From contig BSYO01000004.1 of assembly GCA_033239525.1 (NCBI GenBank), positions 10,020,037-10,084,036 of the forward strand: a stretch of 64,000 bases of DNA, in the 5' to 3' direction. A model generated the notes under the pieces. The model was not told the DNA's origin. It made no database searches and saw only the letters and a list, made by a program, of their open reading frames with translations. The translations under genes were made by a program, and so were the position numbers. This document shows positions 58,401 through 64,000 of the stretch, one piece after another (within the stretch, counting starts at the first letter, position 1; every line of letters begins with the position of its first letter). Source of the stretch: Nepenthes gracilis (Eukaryota > Streptophyta > Magnoliopsida > Caryophyllales > Nepenthaceae).

Positions 58401-59219
58401 AGTCACTTGGAAGGGTAGTTTAGTATTTATACATAAATAACCCTATATATACATTATTTTTATATTTCTACAAGTAGATTTGTTTCTACTTGTAGATGAT
58501 TTGAGGTTTCAAGAGTGATGTCCATCTTGATTATTCTACAACGAAGGCTGTACAAGACTGAATGTTTTTTTTTTTTTCCCTCTCTGCAATGAAGGCAGAA
58601 GGGGAAGGGCTTCTGGCAATGAGGGCTAAAAGTAGCATTGGGAACAAACCCTAGGTTTTGATACCATGCAAAAGAGTATGATTGATATCACATTTTATAA
58701 TATACATATTATCATGAATCTAGAATCATAAAATCAAAATAAATTTCTCTAGGTAATATCCTAGATCTAGCAATATATCATATTTGGAAAGAGATCAATT
58801 ATATACAATTATACAATCTTGCTTTAAGTGAAAGATAATTCTCTTGATATCTTAATCAATCAAATTTACCAATTATCTCCTTGATTATTGAATCAACTAC
58901 GCCCATTCAATATTCAATCCAATCCTCCTGATCCTCAATAAGATCATCACGGATATGCCAACAATACGTCAAACGTATCTAACTCTCTCCATATTCGAAG
59001 ACATGAGAATCCCATGCATTAGGACGCCATTTCATTTGTGAAAATGCATACACTAACATATATTTCCATGAAACATGAAATTTCACACTAAACACATACT
59101 GTCTTGATGTCTTCATTTAGATAGTCTATGACTCGATCAACTCCCAAATTTTTCAAAAGTTTTGCCTTCTCTTGGCCTCCACAAGTTGCTACAACAGTAT
59201 TTCCAGCTAATTTGGCAAG
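22359..59219 (-). CDS. NQR: Quinone oxidoreductase / zinc-binding dehydrogenase-like protein (NQR type), last six exons
   Basis: The product resembles the C-terminal medium-chain dehydrogenase half of the plant NADPH:quinone reductase-like protein typified by Arabidopsis NQR (At1g49670), in which a short-chain dehydrogenase domain precedes it. Such enzymes reduce quinones or enones with NAD(P)H. Exons on the minus strand are 59100-59219, 50900-51028, 40782-40859, 39324-39410, 22534-22620 and 22359-22415: 558 bases, 185 residues and a TAA. All junctions are GT-AG and all are phase 0. Motifs include [62 protein letters not shown] and [17 protein letters not shown]. The introns are 8071, 10040, 1371, 16703 and 118 bases, the long ones full of transposons. 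The exon with the GGTGQ dinucleotide-binding loop and the N-terminal half are not found up to 64000, so they should lie to the right. The exons show no internal stop, so the gene is probably active. Confidence 0.9.
22534..22620 (-). CDS. NQR: NQR exon E
   Basis: 29 codons, [20 protein letters not shown] then LHSGKSMGK. Acceptor TTACATAG, donor GTACGATT. It is separated from exon D by a 16.7-kb intron. Confidence 0.92.
22798..23017. repeat. GATAT-rich dispersed repeat, copy 1
   Basis: An AT-rich segment full of GATAT/ATATC words, ending in TTGATATTTTCATCTATGAA. Similar segments with the same end occur near 28684-28918 and 47994-48190. Probably a small non-autonomous transposon; no coding capacity. 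Confidence 0.5.
23018..25290. other. NQR intron D-E, proximal part
   Basis: Intron sequence. A stretch at 23480-23580 contains imperfect repeats of a CTTGACCCA-AAG(GGG)-CTTCTCTTGA pattern. Apart from the open frame at 24405-24668 I see no gene. Confidence 0.5.
24405..24668 (+). other. Unidentified protein-like open frame in the NQR intron
   Basis: An 87-codon stretch without stops, antisense to NQR, that reads like protein: [62 protein letters not shown] then stop. It has no ATG at a natural place (an ORF from the internal start would be shorter), so it could be an exon fragment carried by a transposon. I do not recognise the family. Confidence 0.25.
25290..26235 (-). mobile_element. LINE reverse transcriptase remnant
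   Basis: On the minus strand the usual order of a plant LINE RT can be followed through several frames: [15 protein letters not shown] (for the LEKAYDRVPR block), [16 protein letters not shown], then [12 protein letters not shown] (for FADDIVLID, with the second catalytic Asp replaced by His), then [14 protein letters not shown] (for SKGFRLSRTKTEY), and a trace of the AEMRMLRWM block near 25420. An extra segment seems to interrupt it after DENK. Many stops. Confidence 0.65.
27000..28680. other. Unassigned stretch inside the chromovirus-type element
   Basis: Contains an unusually GC-richer block at 27180-27500 with repeated CGCATG/GTGCG words and CA-rich codon-like spacing. The AT-rich remainder shows nothing recognisable. 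Probably inserted DNA of unknown type. Confidence 0.35.
28684..28918. repeat. GATAT-rich dispersed repeat, copy 2
   Basis: Same family as copy 1; ends GGATATCGGCCGATATTTTCAT. It interrupts the gag region of the chromovirus-type element. Confidence 0.5.
29927..30072 (+). promoter_or_regulatory. Cluster of six TTGACCGG (W-box) motifs in the LTR promoter
   Basis: TTGACCGG occurs at 29927, 29946, 29964, 29983, 30001 and 30067, about 170-320 bases upstream of the TATA box. TTGACC is the core W-box bound by WRKY factors, which answer to stress and pathogens in plants. Binding is inferred from motif and position only. Confidence 0.6.
30244..30250 (+). promoter_or_regulatory. TATA box of the 2.9-kb solo LTR
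   Basis: TATAAAT in CCTCCTCTATAAATACCGG, with the W-box cluster upstream and a GA-rich leader downstream (GAGAAGGGAGTGAAGGAGAG). Confidence 0.65.
30740..31320 (+). repeat. ACTCCGGC / ACTCCGTC short-repeat array
   Basis: More than twenty copies of ACTCCG(G/T)C at irregular spacing with AAAG- or TTTTGAG-rich spacers. It includes a nearly exact tandem duplication of about 60 bp at 30850-30965 (GAACTCCGGCTTTTGAG, TTTACGCACTCCGTC). It lies downstream of the TATA box, so it would be in the LTR transcript. Confidence 0.85.
32465..33420 (+). pseudogene. Reverse transcriptase remnant of the chromovirus-type element
   Basis: The RT core is visible at about 33055-33250: [29 protein letters not shown], then [15 protein letters not shown] with the catalytic Asp pair. 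Stops interrupt it. Upstream pol was split by the solo LTR. Confidence 0.8.
33463..34345. mobile_element. Probable TIR transposon / MITE-like insertion in gypsy pol
   Basis: A very AT-rich, non-coding block separates RT from RNase H. Its left end (TTTTGGATCCTCAAAAATAA then TTTCAATTCAGAGTTGGAATT) is imperfectly complementary to the right end (GAATTCAAATTTATTGAGAA then AAGATCCCTTCC). CGTCCGTTTTGGATCC at the left is reminiscent of hAT-type ends. A clear target duplication was not found. Confidence 0.4.
34500..34800 (+). pseudogene. Gypsy RNase H remnant
   Basis: Reading across stops gives [20 protein letters not shown] and [14 protein letters not shown] followed by [12 protein letters not shown]. 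This matches the usual AVQKWRHYL, RTD..SLKYLL and TP.QQKW blocks of gypsy RNase H. Confidence 0.7.
34801..35700. other. Degraded gypsy pol linker / unassigned
   Basis: The segment between RNase H and integrase. Parts near 34990-35040 may be gypsy linker. 35050-35700 shows no recognisable coding and could be an insertion. Confidence 0.3.
35760..36480 (+). pseudogene. Gypsy integrase remnant
   Basis: The zinc-binding [10 protein letters not shown] block is followed by [18 protein letters not shown] and [18 protein letters not shown], the usual integrase core entry with the first catalytic Asp. Further blocks are PPAKGQIEE and the region with WKKWLP. Stops and substitutions are frequent. Confidence 0.8.
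36880..37020 (+). pseudogene. Chromodomain-like C-terminus of gypsy pol
   Basis: Reads [19 protein letters not shown] then [20 protein letters not shown], matching the LVQW..LP.E.ATWED.....FP.F.LEDKV pattern of the chromodomain at the end of chromovirus integrase. One stop lies before YLVQW. Confidence 0.7.
37034..37440 (+). repeat. 3' LTR of the chromovirus-type element (end uncertain)
   Basis: Begins near TGCAGTTTTTATGATCC and shares several blocks with 26311-26530. The downstream part (TTAATTTGTCCAACTG onward, pyrimidine-rich) may still be LTR, but its end is not fixed. Confidence 0.5.
38022..39165 (+). repeat. Imperfect tandem duplication of about 110 bp, split by the solo LTR
   Basis: Unit 1 is 38022-38064 joined to 38956-39020; unit 2 is about 39060-39160. 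Both share GCATGTTGGATATTATAGTC, AAATTCCAAAGTCTG and TACACTA...AACCAACTT. The duplication predates the solo LTR, which landed in unit 1. Confidence 0.7.
38065..38955 (-). mobile_element. Solo LTR of the Tork-like copia family, antisense, with perfect TSD
   Basis: Runs from TGTTGGGG to GGAGTGACTCCAACA, flanked by the perfect duplication GGATA (38060-38064 and 38956-38960). Its reverse complement shares many blocks with the LTRs at 12803 and 17657, such as GGAGTCACTCC, the GTCTTCCAACTACCTAATCAGG/GTCAACTGTACGC blocks and the GCGCATGC region. At 891 bp it is a little longer than those 837-bp LTRs. It lies in NQR intron D-E, close to exon D, in the same orientation as the gene. Confidence 0.9.
39324..39410 (-). 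CDS. NQR: NQR exon D
   Basis: 29 codons, [20 protein letters not shown] then HLFSSGKLK. Acceptor ATGTTTCTAG, donor GTACTAAA. Confidence 0.92.
40782..40859 (-). CDS. NQR: NQR exon C
   Basis: 26 codons, [20 protein letters not shown] then KKSQTL. Acceptor AATATACAG, donor GTATGTAT. Follows MIVIGMISQ as expected in the family. Confidence 0.92.
41253..41454 (+). repeat. 5' LTR of the copia element (interrupted)
   Basis: The stretch up to the TTTAT target site at 41450-41454 aligns with 49043-49240. The LTR may continue after the nested solo LTR at 44934. Confidence 0.65.
42074..42081 (+). promoter_or_regulatory. TATA box of the 3.5-kb solo LTR
   Basis: TATATAAG preceded by CCGTGAGTC and followed about 50 bases later by a GA run (GAGAGAGAGAGAGAG near 42130). 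Confidence 0.6.
42590..42990. repeat. GT-rich minisatellite in the 3.5-kb LTR
   Basis: Degenerate TGTGTG(GG) and GTGCAGCGGTGTGCTGTGTG units, the last in two adjacent copies near 42742-42783. Confidence 0.8.
45240..45620 (+). pseudogene. copia gag remnant
   Basis: Reads [20 protein letters not shown] followed by [18 protein letters not shown], matching the usual L.G.NY..WK..M..AL.......HL block at the start of copia gag. Stops follow. Confidence 0.6.
46050..47500 (+). pseudogene. copia pol remnant, protease to integrase, heavily decayed
   Basis: Only traces remain, in mixed frames, between gag and RT. I identify this from position between recognised copia domains more than from motifs. Confidence 0.35.
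47530..48700 (+). pseudogene. copia reverse transcriptase and RNase H remnant
   Basis: RT entry is visible near 47530-47620 ([10 protein letters not shown], then [10 protein letters not shown]), and the catalytic YMDDILVLD near 48183-48209. The RNase H entry at 48408-48634 reads [20 protein letters not shown] and [19 protein letters not shown]. Stops are frequent, and a GATAT repeat is inserted before YMDD. Confidence 0.75.
47994..48190. repeat. GATAT-rich dispersed repeat, copy 3
   Basis: Same composition and end (GAGATATTTTCATATATGGA) as copies 1 and 2; located inside copia RT. Confidence 0.5.
49043..49240 (+). repeat. 3' LTR of the copia element
   Basis: Begins TGTTAATGTGGTTTTTATATG and contains GAATACACCCAACCTTAGAG then ATGAGGGTT; aligns with 41253-41454. 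The end is approximate. Confidence 0.65.
49498..50410 (+). mobile_element. 0.9-kb GC-rich solo LTR
   Basis: Starts TGTTGCGTCCC and ends GCTGGACCCAACA. The flanks GCTAT (49493-49497) and GCTAC (50411-50415) differ by one transition, consistent with an ageing 5-bp target duplication. A TATAAATA box at 49620 gives plus orientation. Its GC content is far above the flanks. It contains a direct repeat of about 37 bp at 49990-50085 (GGCCAGCGGTGTTAG, TTGTCGTCTTACGGTGGCGCG). The long open frames on both strands are by-products of the high GC. Confidence 0.75.
50900..51028 (-). CDS. NQR: NQR exon B
   Basis: 43 codons, [20 protein letters not shown] then [20 protein letters not shown] and ISQ. Acceptor GTTTTCACAG, donor GTTTGTGA. 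Very close to the plant NQR family. Confidence 0.93.
51040..53200. other. NQR intron A-B, part left of the antisense copia
   Basis: AT-rich intron sequence with TA runs (52337-52353, 52877-52891). Open frames at 51310-51660 do not resemble a known family. Nothing else seen. Confidence 0.5.
53208..53509 (-). repeat. 3' LTR of the antisense copia
   Basis: In minus orientation it starts TGACATAGCATTGG directly after the purine tract and ends GTGTGATATCA. It contains an internal duplication of TTGGCAAGATTCTAGCAATA. Confidence 0.7.
53740..54655 (-). pseudogene. copia reverse transcriptase and RNase H remnant (antisense)
   Basis: At the high end it reads VCRMKKAL then [15 protein letters not shown], the VCKLKKALYGL and FT.ALKKMGYKQ blocks of RT. 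An [15 protein letters not shown] block follows near 54440-54480. At the low end RNase H gives [20 protein letters not shown] then [20 protein letters not shown]. The frame is broken several times. Sequence above 54655 no longer belongs to it. Confidence 0.8.
54660..56980 (+). mobile_element. Large Ty3/gypsy-type LTR, left end not fixed
   Basis: A GC-richer block ending CAGTCCGTCACA at 56980, the same type of end as the solo LTRs at 32459 and 44933. It has a TATA box (TATAAAAA, 54759-54766) and a GA-rich leader with GAGAGGAAGAGAGAGGGAG, like the LTR at 41455. Inside are two copies of a unit of about 175 bp (55154-55500, with GCGGCGTCCG and TGTTCA(T/C)CTGA) and three copies of a unit of about 37 bp (56035-56125, CTAAAATGTAGCCGAT). 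No flanking duplication was found, so it may be a truncated LTR. Confidence 0.65.
56985..57295 (+). repeat. TRIM LTR 1
   Basis: 311 bp, TGTGATGTCCC to AATGTTACA. Confidence 0.88.
57364..57653 (+). repeat. TRIM LTR 2
   Basis: 290 bp, TGTGATATCCC to GACATTACA. It lacks the roughly 20-bp GCTGTGC(T/C)G(C/T)CGCT block present in LTR 1 and LTR 3. Confidence 0.88.
57722..58031 (+). repeat. TRIM LTR 3
   Basis: 310 bp, TGTGATGTCCC to GACGTTACA. Confidence 0.88.
58040..58340 (+). pseudogene. copia RNase H 3' fragment (sense)
   Basis: Reads [20 protein letters not shown] then KIECHL, and in another frame [11 protein letters not shown]. These match the [22 protein letters not shown], DCHF and QLADIFTK blocks at the end of copia RNase H. 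It is opposite in strand to the surrounding copia, so it comes from a different copy. Confidence 0.7.
58683..58960 (-). repeat. 5' LTR of the antisense copia
   Basis: Partner of 53208-53509. In minus orientation it starts TGGCATATCCGTG and ends ATGTGATATCA, followed by the primer site TGGTATCAAAACC. Confidence 0.7.
59100..59219 (-). CDS. NQR: NQR exon A
   Basis: 40 codons starting [18 protein letters not shown] and ending DYLNEDIKT. Acceptor AATTATGCAG, donor GTATGTGT. It is the second strand-helix of the dinucleotide fold, where the fold's cofactor-specificity residues sit. Confidence 0.9.
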
Positions 59220-60350
59220 CTGCATAATTAACAGTACTCAAATTAGTGAAAATCTCTTGCAACTGCAAGGAAGATAAGTGCAATTCTTCTAATACAAAAC
59301 ATAGACAAAATGAAGGAAATTTGAGAACAATATGGACAAGAATATGGAAAACACAGGAACACACAACACTGAAAACAAATATGGCATCAACCTTAACCAC
59401 TTGCTACATACTTCACTGTAAAATTAGCAAATTCAATAGGACAAGAATTTGAGGCAGGGAAATATTATCATTCCTGGGATAGTGAAAATATATTAGACTA
59501 TAGTTTCTCTCTACTGCAATATTAACACCACAAAGTCTCTTTGCCCATGTCATGTCACCCACTAGACTGACGCACATAAATACCAAGGTGTCAATCTGTT
59601 TATTTCACCATTGACATATTTTACATTTGACCACACACATGATGCTGTTCCAAAATCATACAAGCAAGACATTTGACTTAAATCATTGAAGATTTTTCCT
59701 AGGCCCACGCGAGGAACTTCTCCTAGCTTTTTTCATTTGTCTACAGAATTCACTGTCCGAATGAAGATGCCTCAACCACACTAGATTTTGGCCAAAACAT
59801 CAGAGTCTGCTGATCAAGTGACGAACTCATCACACTTGGGATCTCCCACTAAAACAACCAAGCCATAGGAGTAAACATTCCCTCACCATTGACACATTTT
59901 TTTCCCTCTCAAGTGCATTAGCAATTTGCTAGCAACAAAAAATAAATCTTTGCAACAAAGGTTGTACCAATAAATGTAAAGCATAGGTGGCATTGCTGGC
60001 AATGAAGGTTCTTAACCCGTTGATAAGTACCTTCACAACTAGGAGAGCACTTTGGACTTTTTGGTTTAAGTAGTACTGCATAGTATGACAAATGAAACAT
60101 AACCAAACCCAAGCACCCTCAAGTGCCAGCATAGATAGAAAAACCAATGGAAAAAACTTTGGCCAACATTTTATATACCTATCAAATCACGCTTAGTGTT
60201 CTCAAGTCCTTGATGCTCCATGCATCATTCTTTAAAATCAACCCAGTAAAACTAGAATTTATTATATTAAAAATCCCAGGTGTCATAAAACTCACTTAGA
60301 AATTAAGAACTTCCAACCACTCCACCCGTTACATAGAAAGATGCAACAGA

Positions 60351-60419
60351 AAGTAAAGTTTGTTGAGTATCAAGTTCCCCAATAGATTGTCCTGCAATAA
60401 TACCTACAGCTTCTCCTAA
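60351..60419 (-). pseudogene. Plastid rpoC2-like fragment
   Basis: 23 codons read [15 protein letters not shown] followed by [31 protein letters not shown] is the conserved motif of the plastid RNA polymerase beta'' subunit (rpoC2). The nuclear RNA polymerases have GAIAAQSIGEP instead, so this is the organelle/bacterial form. Similarity stops on both sides, so only about 70 bases remain. Probably a short, old insertion of plastid DNA. Confidence 0.6.
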
Positions 60420-61689
60420 TTAGACCCATCCAAACCAAGAAATTTATCCAGGTTTCAAACACAGAGAATTTAAGGCCTCAAAATTTCCTCTGTAGTGAAT
60501 ACTCATTCCAGTCAGTTTCAATCGTCAGATTTCACATTGGCCTCCATATGATTAGTAGAAAACCACTTACTGTAAACTCAAATTTTGAATATATTTCCTG
60601 CTCCTCTTCAATGGCACATCTGTCAGCTTCTAACTGGCTACTATAATTAATCCTTTTATAAGCAATGACTACCTTATGCAAACATTGCATACTTCATTAC
60701 CCTTCTGTAATCTGCAAGGCCTTACTCAAATTCATATTCTGATATTCTTAGTTATAGTTTCCCTACAATGCAGGGATAAGACTGTATATAAACAGCCCTC
60801 ACCACATCACGTGATGTGGAAGTCTTGTGGACTGGGCCACACATTTTTCCTTTAGACAATCATTAGCCCTCGAATTCAATCACGTACTTTCAAACCTAAA
60901 AAATCCTGCTATTTATGGTTAATAATCTAGAAACATAGGCTTATCTCTATCTCCAACTGTAAAACCACTTTAGCCTTTTGAATCAAATTTGAATAGTGTA
61001 TACGTTTTGTTAAAATCAATACAACAAAAATCTACCTAAACGAGATTTTGGATGGCAGGAACAGCCTCTAGCCAAAATATACAGGCAACCATGCAAAGGA
61101 AGGTCTCCTAACAGAGGATCACTCACAAACTGCTGAAATTCCTGCACCAAGCACTAAGAGTTTGTTGAACCTCTCACGGGGAAAATAACACCTTCTTAAA
61201 GTCACTGCTCAAAACAGAGAGTAACACTACCATAGCAGCTATCTTACAAGATCAACACAGACCAGTAAAATCCCATTTGACACATTTTGAAATATCCGCA
61301 ACAAATGTGATCACCAACAAATTCATACATAGCATAAACAACTCTTTTGTCTCTCCACAGGTGCCACTACTCTAAAAAATCTACACACTTGATGAGGAAC
61401 AAAGTTAGAGGGAGAAAATTTTAAATAGGACGAACTCAAAATCACAATAAGAGAAAAAAAGGAAGAGAACTTCAAGCTCTATTAAAACAAAATATGGTTT
61501 TTATTCAAGCCTTACAAGAGAATAAATGCAAGACAATAGCCACCAAAATTAAAGTCTAGCATGCTAACACATATCTCAATGAAACATCTCCCAAAAGAAT
61601 TAATTAGGACATCTACCCACAAAAAAAAAGAAAACTAACTATTAAATGAGAGTACGAGACACATATTCCGAACACCAAAGGAAAATTAC

Positions 61690-61960
61690 CCAAAAAAAGA
61701 CAACGCCCAAAAGTATCTTTACAAGAGAGATGGCTGGCCAAGATCCTTGTCATTCAATTCCAAGAGAGCTGGCCGACACTTCATCAACTCTGCATACCTA
61801 TTTCCACATAAGGAAAATGGCATAATTCTTGGAATTTCAGTCTCCCATAGGCAAACATAGTTTCAAATCCTTAAGAAGAAATTTTATTGCATGTTTGTTC
61901 GTATCATTGACCCCTCTAATATTCCAAGATACAGCATTGAAACCATTTTAGGTCTCATAT
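61690..61960 (-). mobile_element. LINE endonuclease N-terminal remnant
   Basis: On the minus strand near 61947-61860 the reading NGFNAVSWNIRGVNDTNKHA then IKFLLKDLK matches the start of LINE ORF2 (the SWN.RGL.DP.K block of the endonuclease). Sequence further up to about 63380 may be 5' LINE sequence, but I could not confirm it. Confidence 0.5.
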
Positions 61961-63431
61961 TCGTCTAGCCCATATTTCATTTGTTTTACATTTTAGTTTA
62001 TATGGAATTCCAACCTCATTAACTCACTGCATATTATTCTCTCCCTTAACCGATACTACTTTTTCCTGATTTCTTCTCTTTTACGAATTTTAAATTTTAG
62101 ATAACAATCCCATTACTCATTCTTCATATCCCTGGAAGGCATGCCCAAAAATCTTTTAGAATGTATTTATTTCCCCCAGGACTATATCAAACTATAGTTG
62201 CAACTCAGTGGTTAGTATGCAGGTTTTAGGTAAGTGCCATTTTATGTATCAAATTATCATAGTTGGTATGTCATGTGATACCTAGGGGGTTCAGGAATTC
62301 CAGTATCTACGCTCAGGACCTATTTCAAAGCTTCAGCATTGTAAATGGGTACACCATCCTTAACATTGTATACTGGATGCACGATACTTAGAATCTCAGT
62401 GGGATCTCAGACCATCATTTTTCACATTATAACAGTAAAAATACTTTCCTATGACTTAGAAGTCAAAGTTTAAACTACTAAAATAACCTTTTTGTATGCA
62501 TGAATAAAGTTGAATTCATCTAACCCGTCTTAAACCCCATGATGTGGAGCCCCATGCATTAAGCCATTCTTTTATCTCCAACCACCACAACCTTCCTAAA
62601 CTTGAGATTTTCATATGTAACAATGGCTTATGAAGAACTCTAGTTGTCTACCTCTTCCAAATCTTCATAGTTTTCATTTTCATCAGGGCCATGATTTTTA
62701 ATCCTTTAAGAAGGTATTATCAGAGATTCATAGCAGGAAACTGAAAACTTGTCTTACCAGGATCTACATGACCTACCCATGCTAGATTTGAGTAAGGCCC
62801 TAGCAAGAAAATGCAGGGAGTTGTGTAAGTCAAAATTGTTTTTGTCTTTCAATATGATCAGCTCAACATGTAACAAATAATAAAACTCCCAAAAGAAACC
62901 AAGTTCCTCTCAATCCTTATGCCCAAAGCATTGGTCCCATTGAAACTAAAATGAATCTGGTTCAGCTATTTTGGCCTGAGTACTCAAAGCTAGAGTCGAT
63001 TCACTAGTCTGGCTCACAATATTGTTTGTAGAAACACGACTAACACAGTACATCTTCTTCACCAACAATTGATTTTTTTCGATTTCTCCCTATTGATTGG
63101 AGGCCCCAATTATGAACTAGCCTATCCACTGCCTAATGAGAAGGTACATGTGCACTCTCTATTTCCAAAAAATCAGAACACATTCACAACTTGTTTCCAT
63201 GCGTCATCCTTCACAATTCTGAACATGGATGCTTTTGTGGGCAATACCTCCAACCTAAGCTCCAACATCCCACCAAGATACATGCTAAACAAGGAAACTT
63301 TCTTTCCTTAATATTAAACAAATTACCATCTAAAATGATTTGCAATGTAGCAGCCTCATCCACAGTAAGAAGCCACCCATTAAATTTCATATTCCATATT
63401 AGAATTCCCCTACAGATTTTCTTAAAATGTC

Positions 63432-63434
<3 letters not shown>

Positions 63435-63479
<45 letters not shown>
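63435..63479. repeat. (TG)n microsatellite
   Basis: A 45-base uninterrupted TG run. Confidence 0.95.
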
Positions 63480-63480
<1 letters not shown>

Positions 63481-64000
63481 TGTGACTATGTCAGTCATTT
63501 TAGTATGTATATATACGTGTAAGGGTATAGTAGTCATTTTGTTATAATGTCATTTAGTCTGGAAGGACAAGTGTATACACAAAACCTGAAGATGATTTTC
63601 TCTGATTTTCCTAAGAGCTGCTGTCTATCTCCCTCTCTCATTTGTCTTTTCATTTCCTATTACGTAGGATCAGATCACTAGTCTTACATTGTCAGATTTC
63701 TATTGCTCTGCCACAGGACAGTTGGCTTCCGCAGCTGCTGTTTTTTGTATTCTGATTTTTCTGCTATTTTGGTATTCCAATGTCTGCTGTGTTGGTATTT
63801 GGAATTTTCTGCTATTTTTGTATTCCAATGGTTATCATGTGTTGGTATTGTGCAGCTGGCTCAGTTTTCTTCTGCTACAAACCTTAATTCTTGCTGTTGG
63901 TGTACTTGTTGTTCGAAATTCAAATCTGAACTTCCTTAGTTACCACTGTTCTACCTCTGTTTTGTCTGAAATTCAGATATGAATTTTCCATGGGCCAATC

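Larger units (their letters stand above)
53208..58960 (-). mobile_element. Antisense Ty1/copia element, gutted and interrupted
   Basis: Related LTRs lie at 53208-53509 and 58683-58960 (shared GATATCACA(C/T)TTTA, TCTAGCAATATAT, GGAAAGAGATCAAT, TTCAATCCAAT.CTCC blocks). On the minus strand the element has a Met-tRNA-like primer site (TGGTATCAAAACC, near 58660), RT and RNase H remnants, and a purine tract (GCTTGAGGGGGAGCGTT) before the 3' LTR. Gag, protease and integrase are missing, and 54660-58600 is occupied by other elements. The flanks ATTAT and ACAAT are not a clean target duplication. Confidence 0.7.
59220..64000. other. Next NQR intron upstream (no further exon seen)
   Basis: At least 4.8 kb of intron sequence on the NQR strand. 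I searched it for the GGTGQFAVQ exon that must precede exon A and for SDR-domain exons and found none. It contains a plastid-like fragment, a LINE remnant and a TG microsatellite. Confidence 0.6.

Overview
This is nuclear DNA from a flowering plant. The evidence is AT-rich intergenic sequence, short exons with GT-AG introns, proteins that match plant families, and heavy loading with LTR retrotransposons of the Ty1/copia, Ty3/gypsy and TRIM types plus LINE remnants. The species cannot be named from the sequence. Introns of 8-17 kb filled with transposons suggest a genome that tolerates long introns. I saw no rRNA, tRNA or CRISPR array.

Layout, left to right. 1-4350: a decayed Ty3/gypsy element of the Tat type, antisense, running off the left edge. 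4.4-5.1 kb: a degenerate LTR piece. 7747-8076 (+): a small conserved plant membrane protein. 11.6-20.4 kb (-): a signal peptidase catalytic subunit gene (SEC11 type) in seven short exons; the last exon is doubtful, and a 5.7-kb Tork-like copia with matching TSDs lies in one intron. 22.4-59.2 kb (-): the last six exons of a quinone oxidoreductase / zinc-binding dehydrogenase-like gene (NQR type). Its 558 coding bases are spread over 37 kb, and the 5' exons lie beyond the right edge.

The NQR introns explain most of the window. They hold a LINE remnant, a chromodomain Ty3/gypsy element with a 2.9-kb solo LTR inside it, an antisense solo LTR of the Tork family, a copia element with a 3.5-kb solo LTR inside it, a 0.9-kb solo LTR, an antisense copia interrupted by a large LTR, a three-LTR tandem TRIM and a sense copia fragment, a 69-bp plastid rpoC2-like fragment and a second LINE remnant. 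Target-site duplications fix the boundaries of the Tork copy and three solo LTRs exactly; a fourth solo LTR has a TSD with one mismatch.

SEC11 and NQR are on the same strand, about 2 kb apart (NQR end to SEC11 start). Their exons keep consistent reading phase and splice sites despite the insertions. I found no defence system, gene cluster or other clearly new multi-gene system. The most unusual features are the exon dispersal, the W-box-rich promoters and opposed CCGGAGT/ACTCCGG arrays inside the LTRs, the tandem TRIM, and the divergent SEC11 tail.
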